64,000 nucleotides of DNA from Peromyscus leucopus (taxonomy: Eukaryota > Chordata > Mammalia > Rodentia > Cricetidae), in assembly GCF_004664715.2 (NCBI RefSeq), contig NC_051069.1:74484647-74548646 (forward strand), read 5' to 3'. Positions 1 to 9,916 of the stretch are shown here, piece after piece. The notes beneath the pieces were generated by a model. The model saw nothing but the letters and a program-made list of their open reading frames with translations. It was not told where the DNA came from and ran no database searches. How positions within the stretch are numbered: position 1 is the stretch's first letter; the number at the start of each line of letters is the position of its first letter. The translations under genes and the position numbers were made by a program.

Positions 1-1439
1 AGGCATTTAGACTATATTCTATGGAATGAATATCATTTCTATGTCACAGGGGAAATAAAAGCATTTCCACAGTGCCTTAATCAAGAAGCAGATCTTGAAT
101 TCAAAACCTAAACTCAAGTCGATCGCTTGGATGTGGGAGCTATCATTGTTCTTCACTCACAGCTTGGGAACTCTGGGTAGAAAGAAGACAACTAAAGGCT
201 GCCCTGACGCTAAAGGCAGATGTGACATGGCTTTTTCATGAAGCAGTTTCTGTGGTTTCTGAACTCTAGAGATTATAAATGAAAGCATCTTGGGTTTTTC
301 CTCCCTGCAATCTCAAACATAGGACTTGAAGTACACATTGTCAGCAAATGTGTGTTGTAGACTGAGACAACTGGTAGACTTCATTAATACTTCCCTTTCA
401 ACTAGTTCCTTGTATTCTCATTTTCTGATAACAGGAAAAAAAAAAACAGGCAAAACTTTCAAATAAAGTCAAAGACCTCTCCAGAAACAAAGAGATTTGT
501 TTATTTGAATTTTTATAGGCTTGCTTGTACATTTTCAACCTAGAAAGAAAGAAAAAAAGCACTTTACAATTATTAGAAGCTGATGCAGACCATCCAGTAG
601 CAGAAAAGCCAACAGCTGTACTGAGGTACACTGACTTTATGTGACTTGTCTGCTGTGTACTTTTGAACACTTTTTCGTTTCCAGAACAGCTACCATTTTG
701 CATGGATCCTTACCAGACATCTTCCCCTGCCTTTACATAACTTTATATCTTTTATCTTGTTTTATATTCATCTTTGCTGGCATTTCCTCAATGCTCCTTG
801 CTATATTATTTTTTGCCTCTTAAAACAATGCCTATGGGTATACCAACATGTTCACTGATGGTGGAAGTCTATTGTGGTTAATGGTTACTCAGGGAGAGGT
901 ATGATCTCTTCAGTGGTATATCTACTGATAAGTTATTTATGCTCCAGCAAGTAATCTCTCTCAATCTAATGCAATCAACTCAATTAAACTCAGGAGGTCA
1001 CACACAAAAAGAACACATGAAAATAGGGGAGGGATTTGGGAAGACAAAACAACTTCAGTGGGAGAGAGGAGGGAATGAGAGAGAGGAATGGGGTAGATAA
1101 CTAAAATTCATAGTACACATGCACAAAACTGTCAAGGAATTTTAAAACAATGTCTGGTCTCATTTTAATTCATATGGTCTTGTTGTCTTTTTAAAACTTG
1201 TTTGGTTGTTCTCAGTTGTCCATGAGTTTTTATTTCACTTACTTACCTGATCACCTTTGCTCCCAACATCCTCAGCACTGATCTTAGTATCAATACATAC
1301 TTTAGTGATGCTTGTAGGCCTGCCAGCAGACAACACTGAACATTTCTATGCCCACAGTTTCAGACATGCTTCATTAAACACGCTTTTGTTTTCATTTTGT
1401 ATAGTTGAAATATTGTTTCTTTTCTTCTATCCTTTTGAA
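1..1439. other. Unique sequence, no gene seen
   Basis: I see no convincing coding exon, SINE or LTR in this stretch. The open frames here are short, AT-rich and lack similarity to anything I recognise. A short purine-rich patch lies at about 1023-1095. Confidence 0.5.
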
Positions 1440-1694
1440 GACATCACACATTTCCCATCTTTAAGCATATAATAATATAAGATATCACACATTTCCTATC
1501 TTTAAGCATATAATAATATAATAAGACATGATACATTTCCCATCTTTAAGGATACAATAATATAATAAGACATCATACATTTCCCATCTTTAAGGATATA
1601 AAGATATAATAAGACATCACACTTTTTCCATCTTTAAGGATATAAGATATAATGAGACATCACACATTTCCTTTCTTTAAGAATACAACGTCTC
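1440..1694. repeat. Minisatellite, ~44-bp unit, six copies
   Basis: Six head-to-tail units begin at about 1440, 1481, 1525, 1569, 1613 and 1655, a spacing of 41-44 bp. Each reads gaca(t)ca(c)acatttcc, then atctttaag, then an AT-rich tail such as ataataatataa. Units differ by a few substitutions and small indels in the AT-rich tail. The last unit is interrupted by an ID element. Confidence 0.85.
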
Positions 1695-1782
1695 GGGTTG
1701 GGGATTTAGCTCAGTGGTAGAGCGCTTGCCTAGCAAGCACAAGACCCTGGGTTCAGTCCTCAGCTCTAGAAAGAAAAAAAAA
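1695..1782 (+). mobile_element. ID SINE (BC1/tRNA-Ala-derived) with target duplication
   Basis: A tRNA-like head reads gggttggggatttagctcag, followed by gtggtagagcgcttgcctagc, and continues into an A-rich tail. The polymerase III A box (tagctcagtgg) is intact; the B box (ggttcagtcct) is slightly diverged. Direct repeats flank it: aagaatacaacgtctc at 1679-1694 and the same with one change at 1783-1798. This is a short retroposed SINE rather than a tRNA gene. It inserted into the final unit of the minisatellite, so the array is older. Confidence 0.9.
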
Positions 1783-2002
1783 AAGAATACAGCGTCTCTA
1801 ATGCTCGACTCACAGTATGTCCTTTTCCCACTGTGTTTCTGTATGACTTCTGTATGTTATATGTTATATTTTAAAAAAAATCCATTACTTCTTCAACTAC
1901 ATGCCTTCCTGTGAAATTGCGGATCAATTCTGTTAAGTCAACTGAAAAAAAAAAATCACGTAATCGGATTTGCTTGAGTATAAGCAGTTTTATTATATTT
2001 TA

Positions 2003-2412
2003 ATAGTCTGTGCCTCTGTTACAATGACAAAACACTGACCAAAAGGAACTGGGGGAAGAAATGCTAAAGCTTACAAGTTCCAGTCCACCTTCCCAACATG
2101 TAAAAGCCAATGCAGGAACCTGGAGGCAGGAACCTGGAGGCAGGAACCAAAGCAAAGACCACAGGGAAACCCAGCCACAGGCTTACTCCCCTGACTTGCT
2201 CAGCTTCCTGCCTTAGCCAACACACAGGCCCACCAGCCCAGGGGTAGCACAAATCACAATGGAGTGGGCTCTTCTACATCAATCATTAACCAAGAAAATG
2301 CCATGTAGACATGCCCACAGACCAACCCAATGGAGGCAATTTCTCAACTGAGATGTCCTCTTCCCACAGGTCTCTGTATTGGTTTCAAGATGACAAAACC
2401 CAACTAGTATTG
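2003..2412 (-). mobile_element. Old class III (ERVL/MaLR-type) solo LTR
   Basis: The reverse complement resembles the LTRs at 47793-48235 and 49488-50292. Shared blocks include the stretch around cacaatggagtgggctc, aaccaagaaaatgcc, and ggcaatttctcaactgag. It is more diverged than those copies. A 16-bp duplication (ggaacctggaggcagg, 2115-2146) sits inside it. Exact ends are uncertain and I see no clear target duplication. Confidence 0.65.
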
Positions 2413-2439
2413 TTGTGAATGGTTAAAATTGAAGATACA

Positions 2440-2617
2440 AGCCAGGTGTTGGTGGCGCACGCCTTTAATCCCAGCACTCGGGAGGCAGAGCCAGGCGGAT
2501 CTCTGTGAGTTCGAGGCCAGCCTGGGCTACCAAGTGAGCTCCAGGAAAGGCGCAAAGCTACACAGAGAAACCCTGTCTCGAAAAACCAAAAAAAAAAAAA
2601 AAGAAGAAGAAGAAGAA
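2440..2617 (+). mobile_element. Young B1 SINE
   Basis: A full-length B1 runs from agccaggtgttggtggcgca through the block ending in aaaccctgtctcg, then an A-rich tail that has expanded into (AAG)n. The direct repeat gaagataca lies at 2431-2439 and 2618-2626. The right part carries the 'ccaggaaaggcgcaaagctac' type variant shared with the B1 at 63.6 kb, which I take as a cricetid subfamily mark. Confidence 0.93.
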
Positions 2618-2626
2618 GAAGATACA

Positions 2627-3287
2627 GTGCTGCTATTTATACCCAATGAGCTCATTCTTTAAAAATTGCCAAACTGATTGCCAAGCACCTCAGCATTGTC
2701 ATAATGATGCCTGTCATAAAAATCATATTTTGTCAAACTGTTAAATTTTATTATAGGCCTATTAGGCCTAGGCATTATGGTGGAAACTAGAATTATATCT
2801 CAGAAAGTATCAACATGTTATAGACTCCTATAGACCTTATGTCTGATTAGGAAGAAAGGAAATAAAACTAAGCCAACAAAATTGTGAAAAATTGTAAGTC
2901 ACAAGGTCAAATGACTTAAAAACAAAGCAACTTGAGGTACCCACACACTCGATGGTGATGCCAAGAAATAGCTCTCTGAAGTGATAATCTTTAAGTTTCT
3001 GTGTACAATCAAAGAAGCTTGTTGAAATGGAAACTAAGGTGAGGGAACTGAAGGGGAGAGGGGAGAGGATCCAGAACAGCTGGTTGTACAGTAGAGAGAT
3101 AGTTACTTTGTTATAGGAGCAAGGATCATTGTAACAAGAGCCAGAATTTGCATGAAATCAAAGTGTAGACAGCCAAGGCCACACAAGACCTAGAAGGGAA
3201 TTTAGTTTTTACTGACCTGGCAATAGGGAACCATTTTGAAGGGCTTAAACAGGGAAACAGAATGGCTCTATTTATGTTTGAATCCAC
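2627..3287. other. Unique sequence, nothing recognised
   Basis: AT-rich unique DNA without long open frames or recognisable repeats. A purine-rich patch (about 3040-3070) is the only local feature. Confidence 0.45.
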
Positions 3288-3296
3288 ATATATTTA

Positions 3297-3613
3297 TGTA
3301 GTGGGTAGCCATTCCAACTTGGTTCTGGAAGTTCCAACCCCCATTGAGACTCTGGCAACTGTCACGCCTACGAGGCGGGGCAAGGGGAGGCGCCTGGGGA
3401 CCCGAGAGCTGGATGGGCCAGCGCTCGCTCTGGGCGCTCTCTCGTGCCGGGACGCTGACCAGTGCAGATTGACTGTGTAGAGCTCCGGAGAACACCGTTG
3501 GACTGCATTACACCTTCCCCAGACCCTGCGACCTACCCATTACTTAATTTGTGAGTTTCGCCATTAAATAAATATCCTTTTAACTACGTGGAGTGGCCAA
3601 AATAATTTCTCCA
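3297..3613 (+). mobile_element. CpG-rich LTR-like element of unknown family
   Basis: A 317-bp block starts TG and ends CA. It is flanked by perfect direct repeats of atatatttat at 3288-3297 and 3614-3623 (9 bp if the TG/CA ends are used). It contains a GC-rich core at about 3360-3500 with at least eleven CpGs, by far the densest patch nearby. An AATAAA at 3567-3572 sits 3' of the core, as in the R region of an LTR. No coding frame convinces. The 9-10 bp duplication does not fit the usual 4-6 bp of LTR integration, so a retroposed transcript is an alternative. Confidence 0.5.
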
Positions 3614-3949
3614 ATATATTTATCAAGTGCCTATATGAGACACTCACTGTTTTAAGAATGGGAGTTACTGCAGTAAACAAAATAAGCACAAATACCTTGT
3701 GACACATAAAACTAATTCTAGTGTTGTTGTTGTTGTTTTAATGTTACAAGAGTGTTGGATTAGAGAATGCTTGGGGCAGCCAAGGCTATAAGAAAACGGT
3801 AGGACCAGGTGTCCAGCAGAGAAGGGAGGAATGCAGATCCATGGGTGAAAGAGTCAACTCATTGAATCCAGAACACTCAAACTAGTGTTTTCACTCCTCT
3901 GAAGTATTGCTCATGATACTGGAGGGTACTCTGCACACGACTGAAGGAG

Positions 3950-5176
3950 AAAGGTAAATTCCAACCCAGCTAACCCCCTTCAGTCTACAGTGGTGACCTG
4001 CCTGCAAGATAAATCAGTGGCACAAAGTTTGTGGGAGTAACCAACCAGTATCTGATTGAGTTAAGGCCCACTCCATGATATGGAACCTATAACCAGTGCT
4101 GCTTGAGTGGCCAAGACCTGAGACTAGATAGGCCAAGTACCTAAGGGAAATTAAATACTACTGTTCAGCTAAATGAACATGGCAATAAAATGACTCTTCA
4201 TGACATTCTGCTGTACTCATGGATCAGTGCCTTACTCAGTCATCATTAGTGAAGCTTCATCCTGCAGCAGATGGAAACAAATACAGAGACCCACAGCCAG
4301 ACAATATTCATGGAGTGAGAGACATTGGAACATTCAGCCCTAAGTGGGATGTGCCTGTCAAATCCTTCATCTCAGGGCTCAGGGAACTCCATGGAAAAGG
4401 AGACTGAAAAAGTGTAAGAGCCAGAGGGGATGAAAGATACCAAGGAACCAAGGCCTTCTGGACATAACAGGACTGGTACAGATATGAACTCACAGAGACA
4501 ATGGAAGGAAAGTCTGCACAGGACCTGCAGGGGTCTGCACCAGATGGGATCTTAGAGCTAAAAGGCAAAGTGGATACATGTCTCCACCCCTAATCCAGAA
4601 GTTACATCCAATTGATAACAGCTTACAAATGAAAAATTAGCTTTCTCCTAGGAAGTTTTACTGGAAAAACAAATAAATCTTTAAAAAACAAAACAAAAAA
4701 CAAACAGACAACAACAACAATTCTTAAGGGCAAAGATGCCCAGCAGTAGATGGCCAACATAAAACAAGCTCAAAGGCATCTTTGGAGGTTCTTTGTCTCA
4801 TAATGTTAAGTCATGGCATTTTTTTCTTCTTGCCTTACAAGTCCTTTGTGTATATATTATGGCTTCCAGGTTTGGTGTTTTTATGGGATTTTTGTGTTTG
4901 TGAATACGTGTATCTCCATGTCTACATGCATTTCCTGTGCTTTTTCTTTGGCTCTTTTTCTTGTATGCTGATTTTGTCCTATTCTGATTTTTTTATCTTA
5001 TTTCATTGTATATTATTATTATTATTATTCCCCAGAGGCCTGTTTTCTAAAGAAGAGACAGAGAAGTTGTGGATCTGGTTGGGAGGGGATTTAGGGAGGA
5101 ACTGGGAGGAGTAGGAAGAGGGAAAACAATAATCAGAATATATTGTATGAAAAAATCTATTTTCAAAAATAAAACA
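3950..5176 (+). mobile_element. 5'-truncated L1, 3' UTR only
   Basis: Only the rodent L1 3' UTR is present. It matches the order seen at 28430-29310: the block around tgtgggagtaaccaaccag, the block gacattctgctgtactcatg, an 'accagagggg' type segment, 'tatattatggcttccag', the purine block gggaggggatttagggagg and the terminal 'tgtatgaaaaaatctatttt' ending in AATAAA-like sequence. Open frames in it, including the 110-codon one at 4782-5114, are not genes. Target duplication was not found. Confidence 0.85.
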
Positions 5177-6070
5177 CCATGGAATCAAGAATCGGAGAAT
5201 TGACAGTGATTTCAATACAAATTACATTTCTTTACCTTTTGAAATCAAATATCAGTAAAATTGAGAAGTACTAAAGTATAAAGTAATATGCAATGGAGTG
5301 TAAACTGATCATTATATCAAGAAATACTATATGAAGATACAAATACCAAAAAAATTAAAGACATTACTTTAGGTAAATGAAACCATAGAATAATTAAATG
5401 CCAATGATAGATAGGGTATGTCTTTTGGAGCCTAATATAAATAATTTTATAAAACCCAGAAACAATGAAAGAAAAAAAAATGATAACTTTGGCTACTAAG
5501 AGTAAATAATGTCTTAAAAATAAGAGCATTCTGAATTTAGTTTAAAAGAATAAAATCAGGGCAAGGAAGCTAATGATACTATAAATGATCAGTAAATAGA
5601 GAAAGGATAGTATGAAATTATATGAAATGCATCTTAGAAAACCAGCCTCATTTCTGTCACTATTAGCATGGCATTGTTCATTTGATTTGAATGACAGCTA
5701 CTGTGTCCCTCCAACGAAGTTCAGGAAATGTGTGCTGAGTGTCAAGGTGATAGTTTGGGTTATTAACATGGAAGAAATCGATGTACACCACACTCCTCTG
5801 TAGCTCACCATTGAGATGTGAAACGTTGATAATAGCCATAGTTGCATCCCTAGACATTGAATCGCTTCTCCATATCCCCAGTAGTAAAACATAGCCTTGG
5901 TGCTCTCGTCTGTCTTTATCTTTACTCCAAAATTCACTTCTACTCTTCTTTGTAAATATTGTAGTCTCACATAGTGGAAATCCAGAATATTACTGAAGGT
6001 ATTTCCTATTTCCTGATTAGTCATTTTTTAAACAAGTTTACTGGACTCACTCTATTCCAAACTATATATG

Positions 6071-6073
<3 letters not shown>
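5177..6073. other. Unique AT-rich sequence
   Basis: No gene or repeat recognised. A 108-codon minus-strand frame (5698-6024) has no family signature, no splice-site support and average composition, so I treat it as chance. Confidence 0.45.

Positions 6074-6121
<48 letters not shown>
6074..6121. repeat. (CA)n microsatellite
   Basis: About 24 uninterrupted CA units, followed by a GA/CA-rich degenerate tail to about 6190. Frames reading poly Thr-His or Cys-Val across it are artefacts. Confidence 0.97.
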
Positions 6122-6122
<1 letters not shown>

Positions 6123-6629
6123 TGAGAGAGAGAGGCACAGAGACAGAGACAAAGACAGACACACATGGAGAAACAGAGACAGACGACAGAGTAGAAAGGA
6201 GAGCAGAGATAGTTCTTGTTCTCAAGGAACTCACAACCTGCAGGAAGGGAATGCAGACTGATCAATCAACAATTCTAAAATGGAAAGTGGCTGCTCTGAA
6301 AGAGACCATGTAGGCTGAACAGAAACAATGAAAGTGTCACCAAATAAGGCTCAAAACTAAGAAGAAGGTCCAAGGAAATTTCTGGCTTGATGAAGCTAAA
6401 TTTTCGTTATTGACCCTTCTCACTAGAAGGCCCAGAATGTATAGAAGCATGAATAAAACACCACGGTATGTCTGGGAAATGATGATAGAACAATGTCTTT
6501 GCCACAGTAGATCAGGTTAAAAGACATACAGGAAAAGTGCTGAGGATTTTAAAAACTATTCTGCAAGTTATATGAAGCTATAAAGAGGTAAGCAAGGTTC
6601 TGACCAGAAACTTATGCTTATGAGTCCTT

Positions 6630-6785
6630 GCTGCTCTTCCAGAGGACCTGAGTTCAGCTCCCTGCACCCACATCACGGAGCTCACAACCATCTGGAACTC
6701 AAGCTCCAGGGAATCCAACACCTCCTTCTAGTGACATACACTCACACAGATATACACACCTACACAAAAATAAAAATAAATCTAA
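6630..6785 (+). mobile_element. Old B2 SINE fragment
   Basis: The block tgctgctcttccagaggacc, gagttcagctccctgcaccc and ctcacaaccatctggaactc follows B2 order, ending in an A-rich aaaaataaaaataaatc tail. The tRNA-like head is missing or badly eroded. Confidence 0.75.
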
Positions 6786-7734
6786 AATAAGAAACTTCAA
6801 TGGAATGGCTATTCTGAAAAGTTCAGAAACACTAACTAGGTAGCTACTGCATGGATCTGATGAGGTACCCATATTCTCAATGGCAGTCCCAGAAAAGAAT
6901 TCCCTGAGGCAAGAATATTCAAGCTGCTACCTGGTAGAGGAGAGGCTTGCTCTCATCAGGTGGCAAGTGAATGAATCCAAAACTGAACCAACGGTGATAA
7001 ACCAAAGAAACTTAAGAAGAATAATGCATGGGAACGATGGAAGAATTCCTGAATGAGAAGGTTCAGAATGACTGTGTTCTGTCTGGATAGTGCCATGGCT
7101 GGCCTTCACATTCATGAAAATAGACTACACAGGAAGACCAAGTCTAGAAGTTAAAAAAAAAAAAAAAAGAAAGAAATTCAATGTGGTCCTATTGGGACTC
7201 AGACAAGTTAACTAAATGAATGAGTATGTGTTGGACATCTGGTTCTGGGTCAGGAAAAATGACTAAATTGAACATCACTGGTTACCAGAAGCCAAGGGCC
7301 AATGCAGCTCTGCTCTAGCAGAAAGAATGTGCTGAGTGCAAATAATGCATGCATTAAGAGGGTTTTGAGGAGACATGCTGAGTAATTAGAGGCAAACAAG
7401 ACTGAAGAGAAGACAACTGAAAATAATACAGTTCTGATGGTGGAGCTTTAGGGTGGCTCACTGATACATCAAAGGGTAGACAAAACACAAATTTATCTCT
7501 TTATACAACTTCTCCACCCAAGATTTCACATATGTGTGCACTGTATATAGATGAATCCCAACACTTTACATGTATAGTCATTAACTATTTTCTAAATCTT
7601 TACTAAGAATTCTGACTATCTGTTAAAATAGTTCCAAAATGTCTAAGAATCAGTGTGTCTTAGAACCATAGACTGACAGGCCAGGCTGTCTTTGATTTAT
7701 CTCTATTCTTTAATGTAACATTACATAGAACAAA
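6786..7734. other. Unique sequence
   Basis: No gene is recognised. An A-rich run lies at 7153-7168. The rest is ordinary AT-rich DNA. Confidence 0.4.
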
Positions 7735-8085
7735 GATGAGTTACTTAGCCTTTTCCTGTCTTGGGTCTTCATTTGTTTAGGATGTTGATAAATTCTTCAT
7801 GAGATTGTAATAAGTATGAAATAAGACAGTGCACATTATAGAATGAGCCTACAATAATTGTATGCAGAATGAAGTGTTTCAACTTTAAATCCCCTCATCA
7901 GTGTATTTCTTTTCTAATTTGTGGTTCTTGCCAACTGGGAGCCATTCAGGTTGCAACCTTTGTGTCCTCCATAAGAATATGAGCTCTAGGAGGATAGGGG
8001 CATACCCATCTGGTCGGCCACTCCTTTGGAACCATCTAGAGAGCATGGTACACTGGTAAGTATATTAAATGAATAAACAGCTTAA
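7735..8085. mobile_element. MIR and L2-like fossils
   Basis: About 7735-7870 looks like a reverse-strand MIR (ttacttagcc ... gagattgtaataag ... cagtgcaca). About 7925-8085 resembles an L2 3' end on the plus strand (gagctctaggaggataggggc ... ttaaatgaataaac). Both are ancient, diverged and identified by pattern only. Confidence 0.45.
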
Positions 8086-8280
8086 TTGTTCCTTATTTCC
8101 CTTATTGTTCACATCTCAGCAGTTAAACCCTACAGATTCTACTGTTGTATCATTCACTTGCATATCTTTTCTATATAGTGTCTCCAGTCTAATTCAGATT
8201 CTGGTATATTTTAGTTGACTAGTAAAAGGCCTGCTAACTCACCTCTAGGCATGTGTCCTCCATTTCTATCTCACCTCTCA

Positions 8281-8452
8281 AACACTCCATGGACACACCA
8301 CCCACCTTCCTATCCCTACTACACACACACCACACATTCTATGGACATGCTAGCTTGGCTCCTGTTATACACACACACACAGACACACACCACACTCAAT
8401 GGACCCACTACTCAGCCTCCTCTATCCCTCCAGCACACTCCATGAGTAGACA
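8281..8452. repeat. Degenerate ~55-bp minisatellite with CA runs
   Basis: Three diverged units share a 'ca(c/t)tc(c/t/a)atggac' start, with atggac at 8289, 8341 and 8399, and end in CA-rich stretches. Overlapping open frames of 76 codons in two frames follow from this composition. Confidence 0.6.
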
Positions 8453-8914
8453 CACTGCTACTAGATCAACTTTTTTAAAGTAGTGATGATTCAAATATAA
8501 GTTCATTATATTATAATTCATATTTTAAGCACTAAACTACTTTCCTATTCTTAGCTACTAAATTGAACTAAAAGAGAAATTAGTGGCTAACACATATTCA
8601 TTATATTTGATATCAAAAGTCAAAGATAAAATTTTTAAGTATGAGTACTATCGTATCTCCTGGAAGGGATTCATGTGAATTAGAGTGACTTGGGAATGCT
8701 TATAATTAAAAAATAATTATGGATAGGTCATGAAATATGGGTATAATTTAGAGAAGCACAACAGCAAGAGAAAGGCATTCTGGGAAGATGGAAGGGAGCA
8801 CGGACACATGTAGAAATGTCAAAGTGTGTGCCCAGGGACAGTGCAGATCCATGGAGTCCGAGGGGACAGGCAAGAAGTGTGAGGTCTGACCTAGAATGCA
8901 TTCAAAGAGATAAC

Positions 8915-9264
8915 TGTAGCTGGAAGTTTTCCTGCATCCTGCCTAGTCCACAGCTGCTCAGACCCAAGTAAACACACAGAAACTTATATTAATTAAAACT
9001 GCTCAGCCATTAGCTCAGGTTTACTACTGACTAGCTCTTACACTTAAACTCAGCCCATTTCTGTTAACCTATATGTTGCCATGTTTTCCATGGCTTTACC
9101 TGTGTGCCATTATATGCTGCTCCCTGGACAGTAGGCTGGTGTCCTCCAACTCAGCCTTCCTCTTCCCAGAATTCTCCTTGTCTGCTTATCCTGCCTATAC
9201 TTCCTGCCTGGCTACTGGCCAGTCAGCGTTTTATTAAACCAGTGTAAAAAAACATTATCTCACA
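8915..9264 (-). mobile_element. Class II (mys/MYSERV-like) LTR, 3' LTR
   Basis: On the minus strand the LTR runs from TGTGAGATAATG to AGCTACA, 350 bp. It shares its body with the LTRs at 49885-50263 and 29888-30256: an early 'gccaggcaggaagtatag' region, the central 'gcagagaggagaattctggg' type box, 'aacagaaatgggctgag', and a terminal block near tgtgtttacttgggtctgag. A polypurine tract (aaaaggggaaatgc) lies directly before its start on the minus strand, so this is a 3' LTR with interior attached, not a solo LTR. Confidence 0.8.
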
Positions 9265-9745
9265 GCATTTCCCCTTTTCTGTTTAATTAAAAAGGAAGGT
9301 TATAACTTTAACATAGCAAAATTACATGTAACAAATAGTTAACACACAAGAATTACAGTTACAATATCTTGTCTATTTGTATTTAGTAACATTAAAGAAA
9401 TATTCTATCTATCCTATATTTGTGAGTCTAAAGTTTTATATCTAATTTATCTTTTATCATAATCAAAGAAAATTATAACTATCTAGTCTTCAACTACATC
9501 AAAGACCTCAGAAGGATACAACATTACCTAAGTAAACAGAAAGAGCATTGTAAGCAACTTCCAAAATGACAGAGACAGCTGCCTGCCTGGACAGTCATCC
9601 AAAGTTCCCCTGTAATGTTGGGGCATCCACCTTCAGCCCATAGGCCTAGTCTCTCAATCATTTCTCTCTGTGTCCTGTAGAATGTCTGGAAGTTTCTTCT
9701 ATGAAGCAAGAACCTGAAGGACCATCAATGGTCACCTTCCTTAGA
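9265..9745 (-). mobile_element. 3' interior remnant of the class II element
   Basis: This lies directly upstream, on the minus strand, of the 3' LTR and begins with its polypurine tract. The sequence is AT-rich (ttaacatagcaaaattacat, gaattacagttacaatat) and carries no long frame. The 61-codon minus frame at 9524-9709 is the longest. I recognise the arrangement from dispersed cricetid repeats but not a protein domain. The 5' LTR is absent, and the upstream border near 9745 is approximate. Confidence 0.65.
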
Positions 9746-9860
9746 TGGTGAGACAGACATTCCCAATAGTGTGATAAGTGAAGGCTAAGCCAAGACGTGA
9801 AACCCATCCATGAGATCTCACAGAAGGAAGAAGGACTGGGAAGTGACCAGTGACATCTCT

Positions 9861-9862
9861 TG

Positions 9863-9912
<50 letters not shown>
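9861..9912. repeat. (TG)n microsatellite
   Basis: About 25 TG units with one TTTG interruption, followed by a short (TTG)n. Confidence 0.95.

Positions 9913-9916
<4 letters not shown>

Noticed and set aside
1440..1694. Regular repeats resembling a CRISPR array
   Set aside because: Whole 44-bp units repeat with no unique spacers, and the DNA is rodent; it is a minisatellite.
1697..1770. Possible tRNA gene
   Set aside because: A box present, but flanking target duplication, A-rich tail and diverged B box mark it as an ID SINE.
6052..6313. Several frames of Thr-His or Cys-Val repeats
   Set aside because: Translation of a CA microsatellite and its GA-rich tail.
8215..8483. Two 76-codon frames in different registers
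   Set aside because: Both are produced by a CA-rich minisatellite.
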